NCBI GenBank assembly: GCA_019059635.1
Contig: JAGVRJ010000004.1
Location: forward strand, 2,418,001 to 2,482,000
Length of the DNA: 64,000 bases
DNA from: Proales similis
Lineage: Eukaryota > Rotifera > Eurotatoria > Ploima > Proalidae
Direction of reading: 5' to 3'
Below the pieces are notes generated by a model, which worked only from the letters and a program-made list of their open reading frames with translations, did not search any database and was not told the origin of the DNA. This document shows positions 1-11,020 of the stretch, piece by piece (within the stretch, counting starts at the first letter, position 1; the number at the start of each line of letters is the position of its first letter). The translations under genes and the position numbers were made by a program.

Positions 1-1189
1 GTCACAACTGCTCATGTGAGCAGACTCCCAGCGTTTTAAAGCCGAAGCCAGAAGCGAGTCTAAAGTCTCTGGTCGTCTCTTCGTCGTCGCCAGGGCGAAT
101 TGAGCCATTTCATCGTCGCCAGAGCACCAAGCGAGAAGTCCTGCCCGCTGCCAATCCGGTCGAGAGCTGCGACGGACACGAACGTCTGAGCGCACACTTG
201 CGCGACTTGCAATATTTCTCGAGCCAAGCCGACCTGTTTGGCCAAGAGGAGGACAGCCAGTCGACTTGTTCATCAGACGACTCTTCGTTCTCGGAGACAA
301 GCTCGTCGAGCTCGACCAATTCAAGTCACGAGTCGATTATGGTGTTCGAGGTGAACGCTGGCGTCGAGGTCGAAGAAGTCGAAGAGGAGATGCGCGAGAC
401 CAAAGTGTTCGAGACGAGGCCCGAGCGAAACGACACGATCGAAGAGCGGCACGAGTCGCCTCAGCTGATGGCCGTGCCGATCGACGCCGATTCAGGCGCC
501 AATTCAGGCCAGTCCGGCCAGCGCGATTACTTTCTAAATCTCACAAATCGACTCAGAGGCAACCAGGACGATAATAATGACGAGTGTGCCTATTCGAACT
601 TTTACACTTTGGGCAGCAGCACAACTGCCAGCGTGTTGAACCACGACGAGCCAGATTGGATCGCAAGCAAGTCCACGCCCGCGGCTCAAATAACTCCGCC
701 GAAAAGTGTCGACTCGTCCTTTCAGCAGCCGCTGTCGAATAACTCGCAAGAGACCAAGGTTCAGTCCATAGGAGCCTACGTGAGCGGCTCGCTAATGCAG
801 CCAAGCTTTGAAGAGCTCAACAACATATTCGACGAGGACGAAGATGAAGCGAACAGTGATCGCGAGCCGATCAACACCAAACTGGACAGTGCGCATGCTC
901 AGAACCACGGCCTCACCGAACAGCTAATCCAAGGCCTGCAGTCGAGTCTCACCGTCATAATGACGCCTCCGTCGCAGGAAACGCACGTCAGTCTTGACGA
1001 GACCGTAACCAGCAGCATCGAGCAGACCAAATCGACTTGGTTTCTGAATGACTACGATCAGCTGAGTTCAAGCAAGCCGTCGCTGATCAGCATGTTCATG
1101 AAGAACATTAGCCTCGACACTCTTGGCCATTTGTTGAGCATCAAAGTCAACCAGCCGCTAGGCAAATACAATAAAATGACAGTCGAAGA

Positions 1190-1226
<37 letters not shown>

Positions 1227-4200
1227 GTGCTTCGGTCAGTTGGCTGGAAACGACCGGTCAACTCTACGACAATTCGATTGAAAGCAGAAACAAGCAAGAC
1301 TGAGCCAACTGAGAGGACCAGACCGACAGCAGCAGCAGTCGGGCCGAGCACAAACACCAAATGGCGTTCGATCGATAAAATCAACAAGCCAAGCGACGAG
1401 TTAAAGTCAAAGAGCGTTTTAGACGCGCTCGCGTTTAATCTAAACGTCAGCGACAGCATGTTGAACGTATTCCGCGACATAAACTTTGACGGCTGCGCAA
1501 TGTGCGTGTGCACCAGCTCGGGCAGCAGCATCGGAGGCATTGACTACGAGCTCTACATTGAACGCGACCTGGCCGGTAGATGTGTGGCACGCTGCAGCGA
1601 ACCGAGCAGTTCGTGCACATGCGGCTTTAGCTCGCTGGTGAGCAGAATGCAGTTGTCGGTGAACGTGCGCTGCTGCTCGTACGAGTATGCGCCAGTGCAG
1701 CCGTTTGCGTCCACTTGCTCTCAGCTGGATAGAGCGCTAGAGCCAGTAAAATCTCAGACGCCCGACAGACGCCTGGTAATTGTCGACTCGTTCAACTGCT
1801 GCGGCCTGTTTGCAGAAGACTTCTCGGACACTCTGGGCGTGAAAGGTCCACACCAGCTTTTGATCGAGTTAGAGCAGCACCAGTCGGCCACTCGATTCGC
1901 TCACGACTACTTCAATTCGTTGATGCTGAACGAGGATGAAGAACGTTCGGCTGATTGGCCCGACTATCTGCTCTGTCATTTGGAGGCCAAGTATTCGTCG
2001 CCGATTTTAACTCTCGCCGAATGTGTTGATCTCTTCTACACGCTCGGCGCTGAGTTCGATTCAGACCAGACGTACGAGCCGGCCGAAACGCTACTCGAGC
2101 ACGATTTCAACTTCATATGTATAAACGAACTTAACGACATGTTGGAGCACAAGTGTGACGACAGCAAGCCAGTTCTTCACGACTGGATGCGATCACAGCG
2201 GACGATAAGCTCCAATCTTGAGCTGACCAAAAGCCTTAAGCTGCTGCAGCCACTATTGGAAGAGACCGTGCAAAAGAAGCACACGACCTCGCGCATGTGG
2301 GAGTCGTTTCAGGGGCCGCTCACATGGCAGCACTTTTGCCGTCTGGCGTTCAGAGACGGAGCGGCCTCGGCCAAGCAGAACACTGGCGGGCCGCAGACGA
2401 CTGGCCAGCCGATCGCTCATGCGGCCCAAAGCGCGTTTCCCAACTGTGAGCCCGAGCCCATTCCTGCCATTCTCACCTCTTCGTCTGAGAAGGAGTGGCT
2501 CACCATCGCGCCGTATGCGTTGAAATTCTGGGACAAGCTGAGCCTTGAGCCGTACGCCAATCAGAAAAACATCGCCTATCTGGTCCTATTGCCCACTTCG
2601 CAGGCCGACTACGCCAAGTTGTTTGAAGCTCATTCGCCAAGCGACCGTCTGTTTCAGGCGTGCGCCGAATACTTTCGCGAAATGAGCACCACCTACGAGC
2701 TGTGTCGCCTGGGCATCCATCGGCCTGCGCTCAGACTGGCCTCAAACGCCGGCATTCTACGAGTGCCGCTACTGGCCGATTCGAACGCCGCATTCCAAGG
2801 CCAACTGCCGAACAAAAACGAGCTCTCAATCGACTCGTGGTTCGACTCATGCGAGCAGAATTCTAGTTTTGGCCTGATGGGCAAGAATCTCAAGTCGTTC
2901 GCGTGGCGTTTTCGACTCCTCGCCGAGCAGATCAGAATCGGGGCCCGATCGACCGTCTCGAGCACCTTCAACGCCGGCCTGTTCGGAGAGCAGGACAAGT
3001 CAAATGGTGCGAATGTGATCGCAAACGTGCGTCTGGACCGAAGCATCTACGAGCCGTCTGGTGCTCAAAGTGGCGAGTCACAAGAGATGTCCGGCATCTC
3101 GTCCGGTTACGCCGCTCAAATGCTGTCCAACATGAGCTCTCGGCCCAGTCTAATGGTCTATGTTGTAGATCCGTTTGACGACGAGCAGTTCAGCATTCGC
3201 TTGGACGAGTCGGTTGCAGCGAGCAGTGGCGAATTACGCCGCACACGCCTTCACGGCCTCATACGCGCCTACAATGAGATGAGCTCCAATCTGCCCGAGC
3301 TGTTCAAATACAACACTCAGTTCCAAATAGTGCCGCTTAGGACAGTTCTGGACGTGCAAACGTCGGCCACTAGCGGCTATGTGCAATCGCTGCTGCAGCC
3401 GTCTCAAAGCACAAGCAACTACGCCACCGTATTCTCAGCTGGCATGGGCACGTCCGCGTCCGACTTGGACACCAACTATCGCTTGAGCTCGCTCAAAGCG
3501 AGCGCATTCAACACATACACGCTGAGCCAACGGCGCTTCATGTCGCCGGCCAAGAACTATTATCTAAGCGAGATGAACGAACGATCGATGGAGACGAAAC
3601 GGGCCAAACCGTTGACAAGTTTTGGGCCGGCTGCAGACGAGGAGCGAGTCATGCGCGCCTCGCTCGTTCGTGATGGCCAATCTGCAGCACTTCAATTCTA
3701 CACTCCGCCTTTTACTCTCGCGCCCAGCACAATAAGCAGCCAAGCAGTGGCTATTATTTCCTCCAGTCGTTTTAAGCAGCAGCAGCAACAGCAACAACAA
3801 CAACAACAGCAAACGCAACAGCAGGCCAACTCACACCAGCTGGCCGCGCATGGTCAACACCCAAACGCAGGCGAGTGCAGCACAGTCATGCCGCACTTTG
3901 TCCAACTGCACATGTCAAACAGTCTGAACGGTTTCCTAAACGCGCAGAACAATTTCAATTTCAATCTGAGCGAGCTGATCAGCAGCCAGCATAAATACTT
4001 GTCGCTTAATACGCCTCTGATGACCACGCAGCTGATTGCGTCGGCACAGGCCAACTCGCTAGTCACTTCGTCCTCGTCCTCGTCCGGCTCTTCGTCAACC
4101 AACTCCAGTTCGGCTCAAGCCGGTGGGCACAATTCGACGCAGAATTTTGTCACTGCACAGCCCTACAAGCAGCAGTCGAACGTGCTGTTTGTGACTTATT

Positions 4201-5339
4201 GTCTGAGCGAGGACCAGCGCTATCTGCTTGCCTGCTGCTGCGACGAGATCGGCGAGCTGATCGAGTCGACAAGCATCGACATACGAGTTGCCGATCGGCA
4301 AGCGCGTCGCTCAAATCATGTGCGTCGAATCGCCTTGCGACGTCTGTGGGACTTTATTGTGGCGATAATCTCGCAGACTTGTCGTCCATGGCGTCTGGTG
4401 ATCGGCCGCATGGGCCGTATCGGCCACTCTGAGCTGCGCGGCTGGGGCTGTTTGTTAAGCAAGAAGAATCTGCAGCGAGTCTGTCAGCAGCTAAAAGACT
4501 CGTGCAGCATGTGCTCGCTTCTGGGCAACATTGAAACGCCCTGCATACTCAGCGCCTGTTTGACCAGTTTTGAACTGACCGAGCACATTTGTGTCTACCC
4601 AGAGTCGTATTCGCGCGAAGACAAGACCGCAGCAGCGGCGCTCACCGGACAACAGTTCGGCTCCACACATGCCCTTCAGGCGCACGGCGTGAGCTGCACG
4701 CATATTCTCACTTTTCCTGTTTCGGCCGTCATTCAGCCGAGCCTGCATTCGGGAGGCGCCAAGGACGGTGATCCGTCGGGCAAGTCGGGCATGGACGAAG
4801 AGATGCAAATCGACGACTCGGACTTTTTCAACTTTTTCCGTTTCGAAGAAGAGGAGATGAGCGATCTGCTTAACGAGAACATGAACGAAAAAACGCTGAA
4901 CGAGAGCGGCACCACAGGCGAGGGCGCCAACTGCAAAGAGAAAATCGAGAGTCTCCTCAACCAAGAGGAAATGCCTCATTTGGACCAGCAGCCGCTGGCG
5001 GTCGGCTACTACATAAGCACGGCGCGCAGTGGCCCGCTGCCACGATGGATGCGCGGCAACGTTTCAATAGATTCCAACTGCCATGCGTTCAAGTCGAATC
5101 TTCTAGTTCACCATCGATATGCGCTCGAGAACGACGAGCTCTCAATGCAGATGAAGAGCGAACATTCGCACAAGCTCGACTCGCCTGTCACTTACGAAGT
5201 GCTGCGCTACGTACTTGAACGGTACAACGCGCTCTCTTGGCTCAATGTCAACCCGCTCACCCAAGACCGTTACTCTTGCTTGCCTGTGCATCAGACCGTT
5301 CTCATGCAAATGTACTTTGCGTTTAAAAATTTTATTTAA
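1..5339 (+). CDS. MED13: Mediator complex subunit 13 (MED13), 5' truncated by window edge
   Basis: MED13 belongs to the CDK8 kinase module, which binds core Mediator and controls its contact with RNA polymerase II in the nucleus. The reading frame is open from position 3 to the TAA at 5337-5339 with no intron, giving 1,778 visible residues; animal MED13 is about 2,000-2,500 residues, so the N-terminus lies upstream. The last 100 residues carry the family's signature: a segment ending in KHSHPLD-like sequence, then VLRYVLERYNALSWL and a final SCLPVH motif. The middle is low-complexity (Ser runs, a Gln run near 3776, acidic stretches), as is usual for MED13 linkers. An unbroken 5.3-kb exon is unusual for an animal MED13. 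An internal TTG or ATG should not be taken as the start, because coding-quality sequence continues to the edge. Confidence 0.93.
1192..1226 (+). repeat. AGC trinucleotide run (poly-Ser in MED13)
   Basis: About eleven consecutive AGC units inside the MED13 frame encode a serine run. It is a likely length-variable microsatellite. Confidence 0.9.
3774..3826 (+). repeat. CAG/CAA run (poly-Gln in MED13)
   Basis: Mixed CAG and CAA codons encode a Gln-rich stretch in a linker of MED13. The mixture of codons makes it more stable than a pure repeat. Confidence 0.85.
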
Positions 5340-5885
5340 ACTCAGTTAGTGTAAGAGAGTCAACAACAGCAGCAGCGACAACAGCAGCAACATCAGCAAC
5401 GACTAGGCACTCGTAGCCGCCGACTGGACTGTTTTATATTGGCCACGCGTTCTGGGTCTGGGTGCTCATCCAAGTCTTTCAGCACACACACTTGCTTAGA
5501 TATACACATTTATATATAATTATAAATATATTGACTATTCTCTCGCAGCACAAAAAAAAAAGAGCTCAAGAAATCTCCTTTCGCTTTCTTTTTTTTTTTC
5601 TCTTCTCGTTTAAAATGATAAATAAAGCTACTCTGAGTGTACACGTTTGCCTATGGCGGGTGTTGTCTAACATCGGTAATCGGCCTGCACTCGTGCCGAT
5701 CTGACTTGCGCATTGAGTTTGAACTTGTTGAATAATGGCAAAGTAGAAGCCAAGTTTGTCATGCAAATCAAAATGCGCTCGACTGGATAGACGTAATCGT
5801 CATCATCGTCATAATAATAATAATTCAAAGATTGAATTAAGAAGAAGAAAAGCCACAAAAAGACCACGTAGGCAATAGAAGTAAA
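5340..5885. other. Intergenic: MED13 3' UTR and PMM upstream region
   Basis: No gene seen. The stretch begins with a CAG/CAA-rich segment that probably belongs to the MED13 3' UTR. An AATAAA-type signal lies near 5620. A small ATAATAATAA tract sits near 5811, just before the phosphomannomutase gene. Confidence 0.5.
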
Positions 5886-6809
5886 ATGGCATCCAGCGAT
5901 CGTTTGCAGCAAGTGATCTGTCTATTTGACGTAGACGGCACGATCACGAGTCCACGTCAGGTGCGAGCCAGTTCTTTTTTGTGCATGCGTCGCCGATTTA
6001 ATGCCAATCTTGGCCAAAGGTGATCACGCCGGAGATGGAAGAGTTCATGGAAGAGTTGAAGAAAAAGGTCACCGTTGGCCTTGTGGGAGGTTCTGATCTT
6101 GTAAAGATACTGGAGCAGCTTGGCGGCGACCATGTCCTGCCCAAGTACGATTACATATTCTCAGAGAACGGCCTGGTCACGCACAAGAAGGGCAAGCTCA
6201 TATTCCAAGAGGTGAGATCGCTCGCTCGCCATTCGCAAGCCGTAAACAAGCTCTTCTTTGCAGAGTGTGATCAAATATCTTGGCGAAGACAAGCTGCAAA
6301 GCTTCATCAACTTTTGCCTTCATTACATGTCCGGCATTGAGCTGCCCTTCAAGCGGTAAGCTGTGAATGCAACTCGATTTCAGCCCGAAGCATAAGAAGA
6401 CCGTTCAAGCGGCCAGTTCATTGAGGTCAGAAGCGGCCTGATAAACGTGTCGCCTTGTGGCCGCGGCTGCACCAAAGAAGAACGCGACCAGTTCGAGCAG
6501 TACGACAAAGTGCACAATGTGCGCGCGAAATTCATTCAGGCCCTGCGGCAGAAATTCGCCGACTTCAACTTGGTCTATTCAGTCGGAGGACAGATTAGCT
6601 TCGACGTGTTCCCCAACGGCTGGGACAAGCGTTTCTGTCTGAAGCAAATAACCGAGGACGGATTCGATAAGATTTACTTCTTTGGCGACAAGACGTCCGA
6701 GGGCGGCAACGATTATGAGATAGCCAACGACCCGCGCACCGTCTCGTTCACGGTCACGTCGCCTGAGAACACCAGGCACATTGTTAAAGAGCTTCTCGCT
6801 CTCAAATAG
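5886..6809 (+). CDS. PMM2: Phosphomannomutase (PMM2-like)
   Basis: This cytosolic HAD-family enzyme converts mannose-6-phosphate to mannose-1-phosphate, the precursor of GDP-mannose for N-glycans and GPI anchors. Exons inferred from splice sites and frame are 5886-5960, 6020-6211, 6264-6355 and 6410-6809, giving 252 residues (human PMM2 has 246). The catalytic FDVDGT motif with its two aspartates is in exon 1, VGGSD follows in exon 2, and [15 protein letters not shown] and FFGDK near the C-terminus bind substrate and magnesium. The introns are only 52-59 nt. A second AG lies at 6382-6383, but only the acceptor at 6408-6409 preserves the frame. The gene sits about 0.5 kb after MED13 and 0.2 kb before PRPF31 on the same strand. 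Confidence 0.95.
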
Positions 6810-7024
6810 AACAACACATTCCGTTCGATTGAAAATTCTTAATCGCTAGTAAAATTAGGAAACGCTTTCTTGAATTATTCTCATTTTTAAAAGTGGAGGA
6901 CTGGCCAATTCCATTTCTGTTTTGCTCAGCAAACAAACGCACACAGATGATAGGATTTAGAAGAGTTGAAACAAAAAATCGACATTTGCGAGTGAAGAAT
7001 TAAAAAATTTAGAACGCCGAACAA

Positions 7025-8557
7025 ATGTCTCTGGCTGATTTGCTCAAGGCCGACCTTGAAGAGGACGAAGATGATGAGCTTATGGAAGATGAAGAGCAGA
7101 AATTAAGCGCGAAATATGAGCCAACGGTGGAAAGCGGTGGCGGCGGCGGTGTGGCTCGCTCGATGGACACTGACGAGGCAGATCTCAATTCTAAAATCAG
7201 CGCCCAGGACAGTGTGAAGAAAATAGCCACGCTCTTGGACAGTAGTCGTCTCAAAGACATTCTGGAGCGAATTGAAAATTTCAAAACACACGGCGGAGAG
7301 AAGAGAGAGATAAGCGGCCCTGTCGAGCAAGACCCAGAGTACAAGCTAATCGTGGAAGCGAACTATTTGATTGTAGACATTGAGAACGAGATTGGCGTTA
7401 TTCACAAGTACATTCGTGATCGCTACGCTAAGCGCTTTCCCGAGCTCGAATCACTCGTTCCCAACGCGTTCGATTACATCCGAACGGTAAAAGAGCTCGG
7501 CAATGAGGTGCACAAGGCGAAAAACAACGAAACTCTGCAGCAGTTTCTCACTACTGCCATCATAATGGTGGTGAGCGTGAGCGCGTCCACCACTCAAGGA
7601 GCAGAAATGACCGACTACGAGCTTGCGCTTGTCAATGAAGCGTGCCAAGTGGCCGAGCAGCTCTCCACAATCAAGGACACAGTTTTCTCTTATGTCGAGT
7701 CGAGAATGAGCTTCATTGCGCCAAATCTGAGCATAATCGTCGGCGCCACAACAGCCGCCAAGCTAATCGGTTTGGCCGGAGGTCTCACCAATCTGAGCAA
7801 AATGCCTGCCTGCAATATTCTGTTGCTAGGGCAGCAAAAGAAGACGCTGGCCGGCTTCTCGTCAACCCAAGTCATTCCACACACTGGCTACATATACTAC
7901 TCTGATCTGGTTCAAAATCTGCCGCCCGACATCCGGAGAAAGGTGACCAGGATAGTGGCAGCCAAGTGCGCGCTGGCTGCTCGGATAGACAGCTTCCACG
8001 AGAGTCAAGACGGAAGGATTGGCAACGAGCTGAAAAACGAAGTAAATCACAAAATAGAGAAATTGGAGGAGCCGCCGCCGGTGAAATTGGTCAAGCCGCT
8101 TCCTGTCCCGTTAGAAGCGCCTAGAAAGAAGAGAGGAGGCAAACGAGCGAGAAAAATGAAAGAACGACTGGGCATGACCGAATTGAGAAAGCAGGCGAAC
8201 AGAATGACGTTCGGCGAGATCGAAGAAGACGCCTACCAAGAAGATCTCTCCTTCTCGTCCGGTCAGATCGGCAAGTCGGCTGGCGGAAGGATCAGGGCAG
8301 CACAAGTAGACTCCAAGACAAAGGCGAGAATCAGCCAGAAACTGCAAAAGACGCTCTCCAGACAAAACCAGTGGGGTGGCACCTCGACCGTCAGAAAGGC
8401 TATTGCGGGCACCGCCTCGAGCGTCGCCTTTTCGACTGTGCAAGGCCTTGAAATCGTCAACCCGAATGCGGCCGAGAAAGCGGCCGCCAGTGAAAAGTAC
8501 TTTTCGGCCACTTCGGGTTTCGCCAAGGTGGCCAGCGTCTTGCCCAAACAAGCCTAG
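7025..8557 (+). CDS. PRPF31: Pre-mRNA processing factor 31 (U4 snRNP protein)
   Basis: PRPF31 binds the U4 snRNA 5' stem-loop with the 15.5K protein and bridges U4/U6 to U5 in the tri-snRNP. It is one intronless 510-residue frame, close to the human length of 499. The order is as expected: an acidic N-terminus, the NOSIC helical region (about residues 95-210), the Nop domain with SIIVGATTAAKLIGLAGGL and the GYIYYSDLVQ segment (about 230-330), then the basic Prp31 C-terminal domain, including KKRGGKRARKMKERLGM. An AATAAA poly(A) signal follows at 8620-8625. The gene converges on the minus-strand VWD gene, whose stop is only 125 nt away. The 3' third is duplicated at 16657-17018. Confidence 0.96.
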   Translation: MSLADLLKADLEEDEDDELMEDEEQKLSAKYEPTVESGGGGGVARSMDTDEADLNSKISAQDSVKKIATLLDSSRLKDILERIENFKTHGGEKREISGPVEQDPEYKLIVEANYLIVDIENEIGVIHKYIRDRYAKRFPELESLVPNAFDYIRTVKELGNEVHKAKNNETLQQFLTTAIIMVVSVSASTTQGAEMTDYELALVNEACQVAEQLSTIKDTVFSYVESRMSFIAPNLSIIVGATTAAKLIGLAGGLTNLSKMPACNILLLGQQKKTLAGFSSTQVIPHTGYIYYSDLVQNLPPDIRRKVTRIVAAKCALAARIDSFHESQDGRIGNELKNEVNHKIEKLEEPPPVKLVKPLPVPLEAPRKKRGGKRARKMKERLGMTELRKQANRMTFGEIEEDAYQEDLSFSSGQIGKSAGGRIRAAQVDSKTKARISQKLQKTLSRQNQWGGTSTVRKAIAGTASSVAFSTVQGLEIVNPNAAEKAAASEKYFSATSGFAKVASVLPKQA

Positions 8558-11020
8558 GCAGCGCGTTCTCAACTGTTAACAAAATCGTGTTCAGATGCTC
8601 AATTTTTACTTCTAACTAGAATAAAACAAGTTCGGCAGTCAAGTGTCTATATTGGAGGATTGCAGCCTAAAGTGCCGCTGTCTAGCAGTTGCGAGAAGCG
8701 TCCGGAATGACAAACTGGCTCAGCAAGTTGGTCTCATCTTCAACGCTGTTGTTCTGGTTTCCGCACAAGCCGCACACATTGGCGCCGCACTGTCCCAGTC
8801 TCATGAACTGAACGCCGTCGAACTCGACTCTGAACAGCGGCGAGGCGACAAGAATAAAGCCATCTTGCTGTCGGACAGCGTTGAGCGACGCAGAGCTGAA
8901 CGGCAGATTCTGCTCGACGCCGTTCACATAAAACTGGCTGTCGATTGTGTAGTTGTTGCCGCCGTAGTTGACAGTGATCGACTTGATGAATGACACACGT
9001 TCGTTGTTTTCTAAGTTTTCATGCTCGGCAGTGATGACATATGAAGCTGTGTCTTGGTCTGAGCATCGATCAGTGGCCAACACATAACCGCAGATGTTGG
9101 TGATGTCGAACTTGGCACCGTCCTGGACGAGATATGTTTTAATAGGGAAAGCAGGCTCTAGAACAAGAAAGGAGAACTTACAAACGATCGGTAGTGAGGA
9201 TCACCATAGCCATAGCTAAACAGGCAAATTGAAATATTCCTTCATGCTTAAAACATTTTAGGGACGAGGCTTACCAAAGGGTCTCACTTGTGCACATAGG
9301 CACTGATCCAAGAGTTCGGACTGGGAATAAATCGTCTTCATCATCACCAACTGGAGTGGTGTTATCGTCATCAACTGGACCAGTGGGGGCAACTGGAGTG
9401 GTGTCATCCTCTTCAAGTGGATCAGTAAGGGCAGCTGGAGTCGTGTCATCGTCAACAACTGGATCATCTACAGGATCATCATCGGGTTCCGGAACATCTT
9501 CCTCTTCATCATCGTCAATTGGGGGCTGAGGTGTAGATTCAGTTGTCGTTGGTTCAACGGTGGTCGTTGTTACGGGTTCAGGCTCAGGAACTGGGCAGTC
9601 TTCCAAAAGAATGCAATCGCCGTCGGCATTCACAACGTAGCCGTCTTCGCAGAAGCAGCCTTCGGCCGGACTGGCCTTCTCAGGACAGTACTGATTTCCT
9701 TCTGGATTATTGCAAGTCTTGACGCATTCCTGACGAACAGTGAATGTCATGTTGTCGTTGCAAGGCACCTCTGTAATCAACATTCGTCAACTTGACTCGA
9801 AACTCTCGCCAAAGTGTCTTACCGCACAAGGTCTCCACTCTCCACGACACCGGTTGGGCGCCGCTCTTGTACAACTGTTCAGTGAACGACTCGAACGCAC
9901 CGCAGAGCACAGTCTGGATGACAGTGTCGTTGCCATCGTTGGCACAGAGGTCCGAGACACACGCGTCGTAGATCTGGTCGATCATTTCCGAAGATAGACG
10001 ACCGAGCTCAGCTCCCCATGGGCCTTCAGGGTCCTTGATCAGCGCGCATCGCTCCTGGTACACAGCCAAGTTCTCGTCACAGTTCACTTCTTCCTGCTCG
10101 GGCACGTCAACCTGGGTATCTCGGCAGCTTAAATTGCTTCGATGAGGCAAATGACGCGTAGACTGTCAGAGCTGGTCTTACTGCTCAGGAGCATCCTCCG
10201 AGTCGTCAGCGACTCTCCAGCTATTTCCCCATTCGTTGAATCGTATGTGACCCTTTCCACTCACAGAGACTGGCTGGCCTGAGCGATCGACAAAGTCGTT
10301 GTTTGCTTTGCCTATTCCATGAGCAATAATCGATCAATTCGAAGATGGGTCATTCTGGGTCTGGCTGCACTCACCGTCGGCGTTGCCGCACAAGCCGCAC
10401 AGCTGTTCTCTGTAGGACTCGCACACGTACACATTGGCGCGATGGGCACCGTCCCACTCGATTGTGAGGCCGAACGACGTCTTGAAAATGAGCATCGAGC
10501 CCACGAAGTAGATGTCCACGTCCGGAGTGTCAAGCACTCGGCTCGAAACCACTCCGTTTATCGAGTACTGGTGTCTTGAGGGTCTTCTGGTCTTCTTCAG
10601 CAGACGGTACTCGTTGCCATAGACAAGAATCTCGACGTAGCGGATGAAGGCCACGTTCCTCTCCCTGGCCTTGGCGATCCAGTCTCTGCCCTCTTGCTTG
10701 AGTCGCACCGTGAATGGCACAAGACCCGACGCCTAGCAAAGAGTCACCCATGAGCTGCAAGATGAATCGGTCGGATGAAGATCTTACCAGGCTAGAGTTG
10801 CGGCAGTCGGTCGAAACCAAGTCGTACTTGCATCGGCCCATGAAGTCGAATCGTCGATTCTGATCAAAGCCAAAGCAGTGAGGATCGCCAGCGCAGTGGC
10901 AAGTGAGACTAGCTGCAGATGACAAAGACCAGAGTCAGACCAGGCTTGGCTGGGTCTTGCTTCTTGGAGCTTACTTTCGCACACTGGCGGTTGGTCATCT
11001 GGGTTAGCAGTTGTGGGAGC
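8193..11020. repeat. Segmental duplication, copy 1
   Basis: This block covers the PRPF31 3' end, its 3' UTR and the 3' third of the downstream VWD gene. It is nearly identical to 16654-20065 at an offset of 8,461 bp. After the low-complexity linker (about 9,290-9,570) the offset changes to about 9,045 bp, because that linker differs in length. Over the PRPF31 part only scattered single-base differences are visible. Confidence 0.93.
8620..8625 (+). terminator. Poly(A) signal of PRPF31
   Basis: An AATAAA hexamer lies 63 nt after the PRPF31 stop codon. The identical hexamer is present in the duplicated copy near 17081. Confidence 0.6.

Noticed and set aside
8643-8993. Plus-strand frames opposite the last VWD exon (and its copy at 17104)
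   Set aside because: Antisense shadows. The minus-strand frame has CGLCGN and other VWD residues.
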